64,000 bases of DNA, taken from positions 62,001 through 126,000 of the forward strand of contig JARLJO010000045.1 of the NCBI GenBank assembly GCA_031291175.1. Direction: 5' to 3'. This DNA comes from Gammaproteobacteria bacterium (lineage in GTDB: Bacteria; Pseudomonadota; Gammaproteobacteria; DSM-16500). Both the position numbers and the translations under genes were made by a program. The notes beneath the pieces are model-generated. The model searched no databases. It worked only from the letters and a program-made list of their open reading frames with translations, and was not told where the DNA came from. Positions 1 through 11,049 of the stretch are shown one piece after another (the stretch's first letter is position 1; each line of letters starts with the position of its first letter).

Positions 1-2166
1 ACCCTGAATAACCTCCGCTGGTACAGTTTGATCTATCAATAGGGCAATATCCCTACGTATCTCAGGGAATTTTGATAGACTTGTAAACTGTTTTACCGTA
101 CCTGACTCTAATTGGTCTAGGAAAAGTTCAAAGACAAAAACCGGAGCATCCACCTTCAACCCCTGTAAAATTGCGGGGTGCAGGGTTCCGATGATTCCGA
201 CATACTGTCCGTTACGCAAAATTTGAGCTGTTTGGCCAGGATGCAACGCAGAATGCGCAGCTGCCTTAAAAATAAACTCACCTTCGCAACCTGTTAATTT
301 AAAAACATTTTGCAAATCGCCTTTTACATCAAAAAAATCTGCAGGGCGAGTTGAAATACCCCATTGCTCAGGTTGAGAGCTGCCATACACTAGCCCTGCC
401 AGCATACGTTCCTGCTTAAGCTCATCCCCGCTTGGCATAAAGCGCAAGCCCGTTTCAAATACACGCACACGAGATTGTTGTCGATTCAAATTATATAAAA
501 GCGTGGTGATTAATCCAGGCCAAAGACTAGTGCGCATGACCGACATATCCGCCGTGATCGGATTCAATAATTCTTTAGGTTGAATAGTGGGATCAATCAA
601 CGCTTGCATTTTTTTATCGATAAAACTGTATGTCACGACTTCGTTATAGCCTAAATCACAGATGGCTTGACGTAATTTTTGCAAAGGAATCTTGCTTTCA
701 GTTGCGGAGTTAATTTGCAGCGTGCCCCTTGGGTGATGACAAGGAATATTATCGTAACCATAGAGTCTTGCTATTTCTTCAATTAAATCGACTTCCAGTG
801 CAATATCAGAACGCCGTGGCGGCACTGTGACTTGCCAACCATCGTTAATTTTTTGTGTCGTAAATCCTAACCGCTGCAAAAGATTTTCGATTTTTTTAGA
901 CTCAATATCAAAACCTAAAATAGCTGATACACGTTTGTACCGTAATTTAATCACGGCCGGTCTTGGGATCACCTCATCGAATGAGACTTCAATCACAGGC
1001 CCGGGCTTACCGCCGACTATGTCGAGTAATAATTGAGTAGCGCGCTCAATGGCTGTGCGCTGGATGGTGGGATCAATTCCACGCTCAAAACGATAAGCAG
1101 AATCAGAGCTTAAGTGATAGTTTCGACCAGCTCTTGCAATGGTATTCGGCGAAAAGTAAGCACTCTCTAAAAAGACATCTTGTGTTAACAATGTTACCGC
1201 AGAATCTAAACCGCCCATGACACCAGCAATGGCTAAAGGTTTTTCTTGATCGGCTATCACTAAGGTTTCGGGATTTAATGTGACATCGCTACCGTCTAAT
1301 AATTTTAATGTTTCATTTGCTTTTGCCATGCGCACATCAATACCACCCACTATTTTATCGAGTGAGAAAGCATGCATGGGCTGACCCAATTCCAACATCA
1401 CAAAATTGGTGACATCGACAATAGGACTAATCGAACGAATACCACTACGACGCAAACGTTCTTGCAGCCAAACGGGCGAGGAAGCATCAGCTCTTACGGC
1501 GCGGATAACACGACCCACATAACGAGGGCACTCTTTTTCAGCGCTAATAGTGACAGGTAAAACATCTTTGATGGTTGTAATAATTTCGGGTGTTTTGTGA
1601 GTGATTAACGCAGACTCGGTGAGCGCTGCCACCTCATTAGCCATACCGCGAATACTCAAACAATCGCCACGATTTGGCGTAATAGAAACATCCAATAAAT
1701 AGTCGGCTAATTGCAAATAATCCCAAACGTCTTTTCCTACCGGTGCGTTGTCTGGAAAAATGAATAAACCATTACTTTCTTCGGCTAAACCTAATTCGTG
1801 CGCGGTACAAAGCATACCGTGTGAAGTCATGCCTCGCACTTTAGCGAGAGTAATTTTAATGTTTCGGGGAAGTAATGCGCCCTCAACCGCAACAGGCACT
1901 TTGATACCTGCTTTGACATTTGTCGCCCCACACACAATAGGTAAGGGTTGTGCCAACCCTACATCTACCTGACATACATTCAGGCGATCTGCTTCAGGGT
2001 GTTTTTCAACGTGAAGCACCAAACCCACTAGCACGCCTGAAAAAGTATCTGAAACAGGAGCAAGCTCTTCAATCTCAAGCCCCGCCATGGTGAGTTTTTC
2101 GCATAATTCTTCGCGAGTGATTTTGGGATTAACCCATTCGCGTAGCCAGGATTCACTGAATTTCAT
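1..2166 (-). CDS. pheT: Phenylalanine--tRNA ligase beta subunit (3' end cut by window)
   Basis: This is the beta subunit of the cytoplasmic alpha2-beta2 phenylalanyl-tRNA synthetase, which charges tRNA-Phe. Reading from the ATG at 2166, the N-terminus (MKFSESWLREWVNP) is followed by an EMAP/OB-type tRNA-binding domain with VEKHPEADRLNVC and a B3/B4 region with SITPNRGDCLSIRG. At the window edge the frame is still open within the C-terminal ferredoxin-like anticodon-binding domain (FPEIRRDIALLID). About 722 codons are visible. Family members have about 795, so roughly 70 residues are missing to the left. The gene starts 15 nt after pheS and is clearly cotranscribed with it. An AGAGG lies about 11 nt before the ATG. 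Confidence 0.97.
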   Translation of the reverse strand, partial: MKFSESWLREWVNPKITREELCEKLTMAGLEIEELAPVSDTFSGVLVGLVLHVEKHPEADRLNVCQVDVGLAQPLPIVCGATNVKAGIKVPVAVEGALLPRNIKITLAKVRGMTSHGMLCTAHELGLAEESNGLFIFPDNAPVGKDVWDYLQLADYLLDVSITPNRGDCLSIRGMANEVAALTESALITHKTPEIITTIKDVLPVTISAEKECPRYVGRVIRAVRADASSPVWLQERLRRSGIRSISPIVDVTNFVMLELGQPMHAFSLDKIVGGIDVRMAKANETLKLLDGSDVTLNPETLVIADQEKPLAIAGVMGGLDSAVTLLTQDVFLESAYFSPNTIARAGRNYHLSSDSAYRFERGIDPTIQRTAIERATQLLLDIVGGKPGPVIEVSFDEVIPRPAVIKLRYKRVSAILGFDIESKKIENLLQRLGFTTQKINDGWQVTVPPRRSDIALEVDLIEEIARLYGYDNIPCHHPRGTLQINSATESKIPLQKLRQAICDLGYNEVVTYSFIDKKMQALIDPTIQPKELLNPITADMSVMRTSLWPGLITTLLYNLNRQQSRVRVFETGLRFMPSGDELKQERMLAGLVYGSSQPEQWGISTRPADFFDVKGDLQNVFKLTGCEGEFIFKAAAHSALHPGQTAQILRNGQYVGIIGTLHPAILQGLKVDAPVFVFELFLDQLESGTVKQFTSLSKFPEIRRDIALLIDQTVPAEVIQG

Positions 2167-2181
2167 GATCGAGGTGCCTCT

Positions 2182-3234
<1,053 letters not shown>

Positions 3235-3301
3235 CTACAGAGAAAATGACGAAAACGCTAAACGCTTGCCCTAAACTTTTTGATTAAATCAGAAAAAAAG
3301 C

Positions 3302-3330
3302 AAAAAAAAATAGGGGACTAGCCCCTATTT
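3302..3330 (-). terminator. Rho-independent terminator or attenuator between rplT and pheS
   Basis: A perfect 9-bp stem (arms 3308-3316 and 3322-3330, loop of 5) is followed on the minus strand by nine T residues (3302-3310). It lies after rplT and before pheS in the operon direction. In E. coli pheST is controlled at this place by attenuation with a Phe-rich leader peptide (pheM). I see no Phe-rich reading frame here, only a minimal TTG-AAG-AAA-TAG frame behind an AGGAGG. It may therefore be a plain intra-operon terminator or an attenuator of another kind. A second small inverted repeat (AGCACT/AGTGCT) precedes it. Confidence 0.8.
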
Positions 3331-3388
3331 CTTCAACCCTCCTTCACTTCGCAAGCACTCTATTTTAAAAGTGCTGCGGGTGCGGCGG

Positions 3389-3748
3389 TTATGCTGCTAA
3401 GCGTTCTTTTGCTTGTTCTGCGATAGCAGCAAAAGCTGTTTTATCGTGAACTGCAATATCAGCCAACACTTTGCGATCAACTTGGATTGATAGTTTGTTC
3501 AAACCATCCATCAAGGTGCTGTAGGTCAAACCACATTCGCGTGCTGCTGCGTTAATACGCACAATCCAAAGTGCTCTGAACGTACGTTTTTTCTGACGAC
3601 GATCACGATAAGCGTATTGAGCTGCTTTAATAACTGCTTGGTTAGCAACGCGGAAAATACGACTGCGCGCGCCATAGTAACCTTTGGCTTTATCCAACAC
3701 TTTTTTGTGTCGGGCTCTGGCGGTTACGCCTCTTTTAACTCTTGCCAT
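3389..3748 (-). CDS. rplT: Large ribosomal subunit protein bL20
   Basis: This is ribosomal protein L20, an early 23S rRNA assembly protein. It has 119 aa, the usual length, and begins [23 protein letters not shown], with the basic N-terminal extension followed by the conserved helical region [21 protein letters not shown]. It lies 11 nt after rpmI in the same operon. In enterobacteria L20 represses translation of rpmI-rplT by binding their mRNA; nothing in the sequence proves that here. Confidence 0.98.
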   Translation of the reverse strand: MARVKRGVTARARHKKVLDKAKGYYGARSRIFRVANQAVIKAAQYAYRDRRQKKRTFRALWIVRINAAARECGLTYSTLMDGLNKLSIQVDRKVLADIAVHDKTAFAAIAEQAKERLAA

Positions 3749-3759
3749 TTTCTACTCTC

Positions 3760-3957
3760 CTACTTAGCGTACGGTAGCATTTGGGTGATTGATGGACAAT
3801 CAACCTTGCTAACACTGATGACACCACGCAAATGACGTTTACGCTTTGTCGATTTTTTTGTCAAAATGTGGTTGCGAGCTGTACCACGATGTTTAAAGCC
3901 ATTTCCTGTGGCTCTAAAGCGCTTCGCTGCCCCACGGTTAGATTTTAACTTAGGCAT
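3760..3957 (-). CDS. rpmI: Large ribosomal subunit protein bL35
   Basis: This is ribosomal protein L35, 65 aa, starting [20 protein letters not shown]. The frame is open 21 nt further upstream, but the MPKLK start is universal in the family and gives the normal length. The C-terminus ([18 protein letters not shown]) is slightly divergent but complete. It lies between infC and rplT, as in most bacteria. Confidence 0.97.
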   Translation of the reverse strand: MPKLKSNRGAAKRFRATGNGFKHRGTARNHILTKKSTKRKRHLRGVISVSKVDCPSITQMLPYAK

Positions 3958-4035
3958 TTCAATAACACTCCACTTCATTAATTCATTTTGTTTGGTCTCG
4001 CTTAAGGGCGAAAACCAACCTACTCAGCACCGGTC

Positions 4036-4557
4036 TTAATTGGTCTTTTTAGGACCTATCACCATCACCATTTGACGACCTTCAAACTTAGGCCTTTGCT
4101 CTACAACACCGGCCTCAATGAGATCTGCCTGGATCCTTTCTAGCAACTTCATGCCCAACTCAGGATGCGCCATTTCACGCCCTCTGAATCGTAGGGTAAC
4201 TTTCACTTTGTCACCATCTATTAAGAATCGTGACATATTACGCAGTTTGACCTGGTAATCCCCTTCTTCCGTTGCAGGGCGAATCTTGATTTCCTTGATC
4301 TGCACTTGCTTTTGTTTCTTTTTCGCAGCTGCTTTACGCTTGCTCTGCTGAAAACGAAACTTCCCGAAATCCATGATCCGGCACACTGGCGGCTTAGCGT
4401 CAGGTGATAATTCAACTAAATCCAAACCCGATTCTTCGCTGAGTTGTCTTGCCTGGCGGATAGACACTACGCCTAATTGCTCGCCTTCAGCATCAATTAA
4501 CCGAACTTCAGAGACTGTAATCTCATCATTAACCCGAGGTTTCTTTTCTGCGCTAAT
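4036..4557 (-). CDS. infC: Translation initiation factor IF-3, ATT start
   Basis: IF-3 binds the 30S subunit and proofreads start-codon choice. The protein has an N-domain ([12 protein letters not shown]), a basic linker ([12 protein letters not shown]) and a C-domain with [14 protein letters not shown]-type sequence. The first ATG or GTG in frame would remove about 30 conserved residues. The true start is the rare codon ATT at 4557, preceded by a perfect AGGAGG 8 nt upstream, giving 173 aa. A rare AUU start is the known basis of IF-3 autoregulation in E. coli, where IF-3 rejects its own start codon. The thrS stop (TAG) overlaps the Shine-Dalgarno sequence (TAGGAGG), so the two genes are translationally linked. 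Confidence 0.96.
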   Translation of the reverse strand: MSAEKKPRVNDEITVSEVRLIDAEGEQLGVVSIRQARQLSEESGLDLVELSPDAKPPVCRIMDFGKFRFQQSKRKAAAKKKQKQVQIKEIKIRPATEEGDYQVKLRNMSRFLIDGDKVKVTLRFRGREMAHPELGMKLLERIQADLIEAGVVEQRPKFEGRQMVMVIGPKKTN

Positions 4558-4569
4558 CTGGTCTTCCTC

Positions 4570-6495
4570 CTAATCTGTTCGACTTCGTCGTGCAATGGCG
4601 CCCTTTATCAAATCTATGCACTGCTCAATAGACATATTGCCTAGATCTTTACCCTGCTGGGTACGCACTGAAATTGCACGCGTGTCAGCCTCACGATCAC
4701 CCACTACCAACAAGTAAGGGATATACTGCAAGGTGTGTTCGCGGATTTTAAAGCCGATCTTCTCATTTCTCAAGTCCGATTTTACTCTAATGCCATGTTT
4801 TTTGAATAATTTCACTACTTCTTCGACATATGGGGCCTGTCGGTCCGTAATATTCATCACAACAGCCTGAATCGGCGTGAGCCAAACCGGCAATTTGCCC
4901 GCATAATGCTCAAGTAAAACACCGATGAACCGCTCAAGGGAGCCAAGAATAGCACGATGCAACATAACTGGCACCTTTTTGCTGCTATCTTCATCAATAT
5001 AATAGGCATCCAGGCGGCCGGGCATCGAGTAATCTAACTGTAATGTACCACATTGCCACATTCGATTGAGACAATCTTTGAGATGAAACTCAATTTTGGG
5101 ACCATAGAAAGCGCCTTCACCTGGTCTTTCTTCAAAGGTCAAACCGGCGTCGGTAAGCGCATCAGCCAAGGCTTTTTCTGCTCTGTCCCATAGTTCGTCA
5201 TTGCCTAAGCGCTTTTCAGGCCGTGTAGCTAATCGGACAGTAATGTCATTAAAACCAAAGTCTTTGTAAACCTCTAAAAGGAGTTTAATAAAGAGCGAGG
5301 ACTCGCCTTGCATCTGATCTTCTGTGCAAAAAATATGCGCGTCGTCTTGCACCAGCTGTCTCACTCGCATTAATCCATGTAAGGAGCCGGATGGTTCATT
5401 ACGATGCAAACTACCAAATTCAGCCAAACGAATGGGCAAATCACGGTAACTGCGTAGGCCTTGTTTAAAGACCTGGACGTGGCAAGGGCAATTCATGGGT
5501 TTGATGGCATAACGGCGGGTTTCATCCGCATCTACCGTAAACATGCCTTCGCTAAACATGTCCCAGTGGCCTGATTTTTTCCACAGCTCTAAATCGACCA
5601 TTTGGGGAGTAGCAATTTCTTGGTAACCGTTTTCGCGAATGCGTTCGCTGATGTAGCGTTTAATTTCCTGGTAGATGGTCCAGCCATTCTCATGCCAGAA
5701 CACCATGCCGGGGGATTCTTCCTGAATATGGAACAAATCTAAATTCTTGGCGATTTTACGGTGATCGCGTTTTTCGGCTTCTTCGAGATTGGTTATGTAT
5801 TGATCTAATGCTTTTTTGTCAGTCCAAGCTGTACCGTAAATACGTTGTAGCATTTCGTTCTTGGAGTCGCCACGCCAGTAGGCGCCGGCTACTTTCATTA
5901 ATTTGAAGGCTTTGATTTTGCCTGTGCTTGGCACGTGCGGCCCGCGGCATAAATCGGTAAAGTCACCTTGCTGATAAGTGGTCAGTGTCTCATTGCCCGG
6001 AATGGATTCAATGATTTTGGCTTTGTATTCTTCGCCCAGGTTACGGAAGAATTTAATGCCTTCTTCGCGTGTGACTACGCTACGCGTCACCGTCAAATCC
6101 TGTTTGGCCAATTCTGCCATTTTTTCTTCGATCTGGATGAGGTCTTCGGGGGTAAATGAACGACCAAAGGCAAAGTCATAATAAAAACCATCTTCAATCA
6201 CAGGACCGATGGTCACTTGTGCAGTTGGGAATAAGGCTTTTACGGCTTGTGCTAACAAATGAGCGCATGAATGACGGATCACTTCGAGAGCAGCAGGGTC
6301 TTTTTCGGTGACAATAGCAACTTCAGCATCGTCTTTGACGAGGCAAGAAGTATCTACTAACTCACCATTTACTTTGCCAGCAATGGCGGCTTTTGCAAGA
6401 CCTGCACCAATATTGGCTGCGATTTGGGCTACGGTAACGGGCTCGTCGAATGTGCGCTGACTTCCGTCAGGCAGAGTAATGACCGGCATACTCAT
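4570..6495 (-). CDS. thrS: Threonine--tRNA ligase
   Basis: This is threonyl-tRNA synthetase, 641 aa, near the family norm. It has an N-terminal TGS domain ([14 protein letters not shown]) and an editing SAD domain with [12 protein letters not shown] and a [10 protein letters not shown] zinc/editing motif. The class II catalytic core has [24 protein letters not shown] and [14 protein letters not shown]. The C-terminal anticodon-binding domain ends the protein. Two start codons lie 6 nt apart. I chose the upstream ATG (6495) because GAGAG sits at a better distance from it. First gene of the thrS-infC-rpmI-rplT-pheST operon. Confidence 0.98.
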   Translation of the reverse strand: MSMPVITLPDGSQRTFDEPVTVAQIAANIGAGLAKAAIAGKVNGELVDTSCLVKDDAEVAIVTEKDPAALEVIRHSCAHLLAQAVKALFPTAQVTIGPVIEDGFYYDFAFGRSFTPEDLIQIEEKMAELAKQDLTVTRSVVTREEGIKFFRNLGEEYKAKIIESIPGNETLTTYQQGDFTDLCRGPHVPSTGKIKAFKLMKVAGAYWRGDSKNEMLQRIYGTAWTDKKALDQYITNLEEAEKRDHRKIAKNLDLFHIQEESPGMVFWHENGWTIYQEIKRYISERIRENGYQEIATPQMVDLELWKKSGHWDMFSEGMFTVDADETRRYAIKPMNCPCHVQVFKQGLRSYRDLPIRLAEFGSLHRNEPSGSLHGLMRVRQLVQDDAHIFCTEDQMQGESSLFIKLLLEVYKDFGFNDITVRLATRPEKRLGNDELWDRAEKALADALTDAGLTFEERPGEGAFYGPKIEFHLKDCLNRMWQCGTLQLDYSMPGRLDAYYIDEDSSKKVPVMLHRAILGSLERFIGVLLEHYAGKLPVWLTPIQAVVMNITDRQAPYVEEVVKLFKKHGIRVKSDLRNEKIGFKIREHTLQYIPYLLVVGDREADTRAISVRTQQGKDLGNMSIEQCIDLIKGAIARRSRTD

Positions 6496-6545
6496 GTTCT
6501 CTCTATCAAAAGATATCCTTAGCGGCTGCCAAGGATGGGTGAAAG

Positions 6546-6574
6546 ATTCTATTGCTTTAATCGGGATAAAACAA
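6546..6574 (-). promoter_or_regulatory. Putative sigma-70 promoter of the thrS operon
   Basis: On the minus strand a TTGTTT (6569-6574) and a TAGAAT (6546-6551) are separated by exactly 17 nt, which gives a leader of about 40 nt before thrS. The leader contains a short CCTT/AAGG hairpin. I do not see the tRNA-Thr-like operator known in E. coli. The rest of 6575-6842 has only a weak plus-strand frame without a ribosome-binding site, and I call nothing there. Confidence 0.5.
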
Positions 6575-6842
6575 GCAAAAATTCCGCAAGCCTTATACTA
6601 CTGAAAAAGGCTTAAGCATCTGATTAAATGCGAGGAGCTGTGGTCGATAGACTCATTAAAACAGCTAGAATGACAGGAATCATTTTAATAAGCTCTTTTA
6701 TTGTATGTTTCTTATTGCGCCTAGCCCATAAGATGGAAAAAGCTCGAATAATAAGTGTGCTGACACGATGGTCTGCCATTTTCAATTACACCATAAATTA
6801 TGGATTGTTATAAAAAAACACTTAATCAGCATCAGCTACTGC

Positions 6843-8282
6843 TCAAAAAAACATACCCATATCAACAATAGAAGAAAAATAGTTACTTTCCGCAACGTCT
6901 TCGCTTATACCGTTGACATGTATTAACACAGGCCTACAAGAAAAACCCTTCGGACGCTTTAAACGATCAATCTTTTGTTGCACTTCGTGAATGACATCCA
7001 TACCAATCGCATTTTTAGAAAATTTAATTTCGCATATATAAAGAGTATTGAATTTGGTTTGAATCAAATAATCAATTTGACAACCCGGCTGTCTGCTTGT
7101 TGGTGTTTGAAAAAAAGGATTTTCACTTACAACATCATCAGGAGAAACACCTAACACCTCGTAAATATAACGCCGGTTATTCAATACTAAGTTTTCAAAC
7201 TGCAAACCCATGATCGTTGGCAATTCAGGCAGCGAAGTAAGTGATTTTAGCTCAAATCCACTTCTGTCAATTTTCGTTTTGTACTTTTCAATGTAGCGCA
7301 AATAAAAACGCAAGTAGTTATCGCTAAGTCTATATTTACTTAATTTGGAGTCTTGACCTGTATTGATATTCCAAGTGTAATCGCGCCGGATAAACCCAGA
7401 CAAAGACAATTCCTTGAAGTATTCGCTGAATAAACCCGTCAACTCCACTTTTAATTCTTTGCTAATTTCGCTAGCGTCTTTCGTACCGTAAACGAGTGCT
7501 TCAATGATTTCACGGTAAAGAGGAGTTCGTCGTTTAAAAATATTCGAAAAAATATGCTCAAACTCATTAACAAGAATCCCGCCTTTCTTAAAGCATAATT
7601 GTTTAATATTTTCTTCCGCACTTAAATGAGGATCAATCTCTTCCAAATATCTTGGAATGCCACCGGTAACAGATAAAATTTTAAATTTTTCATACGCAGA
7701 AATATTTTTCGCTGTTTTACCCCAGAATTGATCGCACGCTTTTAAAGGTAATTCATCAAGTGTTAACGTATAAGAAACCCGACCAAGAAACCCCGTGCTA
7801 CTTAATATATTTTCCTCAATCCAATACGAAGCTGAACCACAAAGAACAAATATTAAGTTAGGATTTTTTTTAAATTTGATATCCCAGGCATTTTTAATCT
7901 TGCCAAGAAAGTCGGAGTCTTCCGAGCCCATCCAGGAAATTTCATCAAAAAGCAGCACTACCCTGCTCTTTTTGACTTTCTCCGCCAATAAATAAAACAA
8001 TTTACTCCAATCATCTGACTGCAATTCCGGCAATCCTGTTTGTTCACTCAACTGTCTTGAAAATTCATCTCGCTGCGATTGTGCGGTGCTTTTATCTGTG
8101 GGAGGAAGACCTGAGAATTGATAAAACTCGCAATCACGCGCAAATTCTTCAATAAGTCTGCTTTTACCTATTCGCCGTCTACCTTTTACTACAATTAAAG
8201 AAGAAGATTTTTTATTGAAAAATTTTCTTAGCTCTTTTAACTCTGGTTCTCTACCCACGAAAGGAGCTGTTTTATTCATCAT
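6843..8282 (-). CDS. DUF234-type ATP-binding protein (archaeal-type AAA ATPase plus PD-(D/E)XK-like C-terminus)
   Basis: The protein begins FVGREPELKELRKFF and has a Walker A (KGRRRIGKSRLIEEF, about residues 35-50), a Walker B (VVLLFDEISWMG) and an arginine-finger region. This is the ATPase_2 type of STAND/AAA ATPases. The C-terminal third has the DUF234 signature with a nuclease-like core (GCQIDYLIQT, then LYICEIKF). The middle part has a winged-helix feel (SEISKELKVELTGLFSEYFKEL). The cellular role of this family is not established; mobile-DNA or toxin-like roles have been discussed. I place the start at the ATG-ATG pair at 8282/8279; a TTG 12 nt upstream is the alternative. The start abuts a 107-bp palindromic structure, which suggests autoregulation. 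Confidence 0.8.
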   Translation of the reverse strand: MMNKTAPFVGREPELKELRKFFNKKSSSLIVVKGRRRIGKSRLIEEFARDCEFYQFSGLPPTDKSTAQSQRDEFSRQLSEQTGLPELQSDDWSKLFYLLAEKVKKSRVVLLFDEISWMGSEDSDFLGKIKNAWDIKFKKNPNLIFVLCGSASYWIEENILSSTGFLGRVSYTLTLDELPLKACDQFWGKTAKNISAYEKFKILSVTGGIPRYLEEIDPHLSAEENIKQLCFKKGGILVNEFEHIFSNIFKRRTPLYREIIEALVYGTKDASEISKELKVELTGLFSEYFKELSLSGFIRRDYTWNINTGQDSKLSKYRLSDNYLRFYLRYIEKYKTKIDRSGFELKSLTSLPELPTIMGLQFENLVLNNRRYIYEVLGVSPDDVVSENPFFQTPTSRQPGCQIDYLIQTKFNTLYICEIKFSKNAIGMDVIHEVQQKIDRLKRPKGFSCRPVLIHVNGISEDVAESNYFSSIVDMGMFF

Positions 8283-8290
8283 AGGATATT

Positions 8291-8397
8291 CCAATACTGC
8301 AAATAAGCATTTGTCGATTTACAGTATTACAATAACATTATATTTTGATACTGTAAATCGACATTTGCTCCTTTACAGTATCAGAAAGGGGTATTGG
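8291..8397. repeat. 107-bp palindromic region with four copies of an ATACTGTAAAT-like site
   Basis: A perfect 16-bp inverted repeat (8312-8327 and 8348-8363, spacer 20) is nested inside outer arms (CCAATAC at 8291, GTATTGG at 8391). Further half-sites occur at 8293-8303 and 8372-8382. It sits at the start of the DUF234 ATPase gene and overlaps its 5' edge. It could be an operator array read by that protein or another regulator, or a small palindromic mobile repeat. Confidence 0.75.
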
Positions 8398-8535
8398 AAA
8401 ATATAGTTGTAACCAATTGTTTGAACAAGGAAAATTAAAACGGTGGCGCAATATTCGCACAGACTTAAGGGCAATCGTCGGATTACGACAAGCATGAGAG
8501 AAAATATACTGAATACTGAATTATAAATATTTTTA

Positions 8536-8610
8536 TGGTAGGCACGAGTGGGATCGAACCACCGACCACTACCATGTCAAGGTAGTGCTCTACCACTGAG
8601 CTACGTGCCT
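8536..8610 (-). tRNA. tRNA-Val (anticodon GAC), CCA encoded
   Basis: The 75-nt gene on the minus strand has a 7-bp acceptor stem AGGCACG/CGTGCCT, a D-arm with AGCTCAGTGGTAGAGC, and an anticodon stem CTACC/GGTAG around loop TTGACAT (anticodon GAC). Its T-arm contains GGTTCGATCC, and the 3' CCA is encoded. Confidence 0.97.
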
Positions 8611-8638
8611 AAAGAAGATCTTACAAAAAAGTGGGCTA

Positions 8639-8667
8639 AAGATAGCATTAGAATGCTCGATACGCAA
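8639..8667 (-). promoter_or_regulatory. Putative promoter of tRNA-Val
   Basis: TTGCGT (8662-8667) and TATCTT (8639-8644) lie on the minus strand with a 17-nt spacer, about 30 nt upstream of the tRNA 5' end. Confidence 0.5.
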
Positions 8668-8873
8668 GATATAAGCTGTTGAATTGTAGCGTTCGAGTAA
8701 TAGATTATAGGTAGCGTTATTTTTAGTCGTAGATTGCGGCGATTTAGCAGCAAAAACGTTTTATTATTAACCGATCAAGCGATGGAATTTTTTTACACAA
8801 ATGCTTGCTTGGATTGGAGGCTGAGCCTTTTTTATGAAGCCCAGCCATACAGAATGTATCTCTCTCACCCTTC

Positions 8874-10883
8874 TTATTTATCCAGAGAATCCTTTTGGAG
8901 ACGGTGAATCAAATCGCGTAGCTTTCCTGCTTCTTCAAATTCCAGATCATGTGCATGGGCATACATTTTCTTTTCTAGCTCAGCAATTTTAGCCGTCAAT
9001 TTTTCTGGCGGCAAGGCGAGATATTTTGCTTCGTCTTTGTCTATGACTTTTGGAAATAATTTGCCACGGACAGAATTCGGTCCATATGCCCCTTCCATAA
9101 TATCTCGAACCGCTTTTTGTACGCCTTGAGGTGTAATGCCGTTTGCTTCGTTATATTGATGTTGCTTTTCACGACGCCTGGACGTTTCACCGATTGCGCG
9201 CTCCATGGAGCCGGTAATACGATCAGCATACAGGATCGCTTTACCTTTTACGTGACGCGCAACGCGTCCAATCGTTTGGATTAAAGCGGTTTCAGAACGC
9301 AGGAAGCCTTCTTTGTCCGCATCTAATATGCCAACCAAAGACACTTCTGGCATATCCAAACCTTCTCGCAATAAGTTAATCCCAACCAACACATCAAAGG
9401 TACCAAGACGCAGATCACGGATAATTTCCACTCGCTCTACTGTATCGATATCAGAATGCACATAGCGAACACGCACATTATGCTCGCTCAAATAGTCGGT
9501 TAAATCTTCCGCCATGCGCTTGGTTAATGTTGTTACCAAAACACGCTCGTTTTCAGCAACACGGAGATGGATTTCAGACAATAGATCGTCAACCTGCGAT
9601 TTGGCAGGACGCACTTCCACAATGGGATCTAATAAGCCGGTTGGACGCACAAATTGTTCTACTATTTGACTGGCATGCTCTGCCTCATAAACGCTTGGCG
9701 TTGCAGAAACGAAAATGGTCTGCGGTGCACGTACTTCAAATTCATCAAATCGCAATGGACGATTATCCAATGCTGATGGTAAACGAAAACCGTATTCGAC
9801 TAAGGTTTCTTTGCGCGAACGATCGCCACGATACATACCGCGTATTTGCGGAATCGTGACGTGTGATTCATCTAATATTAATAAAGATTCTGTCGGCAAG
9901 TAGTCAAATAAAGTTGGTGGTGGCTCGCCTGCTCCGCGACCAGATAAATAGCGCGAATAATTTTCGATGCCTTGACAATAACCTAGCTCATTCATCAGCT
10001 CAAGATCATACAACGTGCGCTGCTCTAGACGTTGCGCTTCCACTAATTTATTTAAGCTATGCAATTCTGCCAGACGCTCTCTGAGTTCTGCCTTGATTAC
10101 GTCAATGGCGCTAATCACCGTTTCACGTGAGGTGACGTAATGGCTTTTTGGATAGATGGTTAAACGCGGCACGCGGCGGGTGATTTCGCCTGTCAATGGA
10201 TCAAAATAAGAAAGATTTTCAATTTCATCACCCATTAATTCAATGCGGACAGCGTCACGATCGGATTCTGCAGGATAAACATCAATGACATCGCCACGCA
10301 CACGGAAAGTGGCGCGCTGTAATTCCATGTCATTGCGCGTATATTGCAACTCAGCAAGACGTCTTAATAAAGCACGCTGATCAATGCGATCACCCCGATC
10401 CAAGTGCAAGACCATGCTTAAATACATGCGCGGATCACCCAAACCATAAATGGCTGAGACGGTGGCTACCACTATCGCGTCAGGTCGCTCTAAAAGCGAT
10501 TTGGTCGCCGATAAACGCATTTGTTCAATATGATCATTGATCGATGCATCTTTGGCGATATACGTATCCGAGGAAGGTACATAAGCTTCTGGCTGATAAT
10601 AATCATAGTAAGAAACAAAATATTCGACCGAATTGTGCGGAAAGAATTCCTGCATTTCGCCATAGAGTTGCGCGGCCAAGGTCTTGTTTGGCGCCATGAT
10701 CAATGTGGGACGTTGCACAGCCTGAATCACATTGGCAATTGTAAATGTTTTACCAGAACCGGTTACCCCTAACAAAGTCTGCGAGGCAAGGCCGCTACGC
10801 AACCCCTGGGTCAACTTTTCAATGGCTTGTGGCTGATCGCCGGCAGGTTTAAATTTAGATTCTATTTTGAATTTATTTGGCAT
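8874..10883 (-). CDS. uvrB: Excinuclease ABC subunit B
   Basis: UvrB is the damage-verifying helicase-like subunit of nucleotide excision repair. It works with UvrA and UvrC. Of the motifs, Walker A is [15 protein letters not shown], the beta-hairpin region contains [18 protein letters not shown], motif II is [13 protein letters not shown], and motif VI is QTIGRVARH. The C-terminal UVR motif ([20 protein letters not shown]) contacts UvrC. I start at the ATG at 10883 ([21 protein letters not shown], 669 aa) because this matches the family N-terminus. The frame is open 36 nt further upstream. An AAGGA lies about 10 nt before this start. Confidence 0.98.
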   Translation of the reverse strand: MPNKFKIESKFKPAGDQPQAIEKLTQGLRSGLASQTLLGVTGSGKTFTIANVIQAVQRPTLIMAPNKTLAAQLYGEMQEFFPHNSVEYFVSYYDYYQPEAYVPSSDTYIAKDASINDHIEQMRLSATKSLLERPDAIVVATVSAIYGLGDPRMYLSMVLHLDRGDRIDQRALLRRLAELQYTRNDMELQRATFRVRGDVIDVYPAESDRDAVRIELMGDEIENLSYFDPLTGEITRRVPRLTIYPKSHYVTSRETVISAIDVIKAELRERLAELHSLNKLVEAQRLEQRTLYDLELMNELGYCQGIENYSRYLSGRGAGEPPPTLFDYLPTESLLILDESHVTIPQIRGMYRGDRSRKETLVEYGFRLPSALDNRPLRFDEFEVRAPQTIFVSATPSVYEAEHASQIVEQFVRPTGLLDPIVEVRPAKSQVDDLLSEIHLRVAENERVLVTTLTKRMAEDLTDYLSEHNVRVRYVHSDIDTVERVEIIRDLRLGTFDVLVGINLLREGLDMPEVSLVGILDADKEGFLRSETALIQTIGRVARHVKGKAILYADRITGSMERAIGETSRRREKQHQYNEANGITPQGVQKAVRDIMEGAYGPNSVRGKLFPKVIDKDEAKYLALPPEKLTAKIAELEKKMYAHAHDLEFEEAGKLRDLIHRLQKDSLDK

Positions 10884-11049
10884 GGGCGCTATTTTCCTTG
10901 CTAGACAGATAAGAAGCAACTAGAAAATTTCATGAGGAAAAAATCCCTAGACCCAAGAGACAAACTGAAGTGCGTCAAAATTTCATTTTGAGTGAATAAT
11001 CAATGGCTAAGCTCGTTGATTGCCGGACAACCGATAAAAATCTATTTTA

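Noticed and set aside
6496-6545. tRNA-Thr-like operator in the thrS leader
   Set aside because: The leader has only a short CCTT/AAGG hairpin; no anticodon-like arms as in E. coli can be drawn.
6628-6813. 61-codon plus-strand frame with a hydrophobic stretch upstream of thrS
   Set aside because: No ribosome-binding site, no recognisable domain, and it lies upstream of the divergent thrS promoter; the evidence is too weak.
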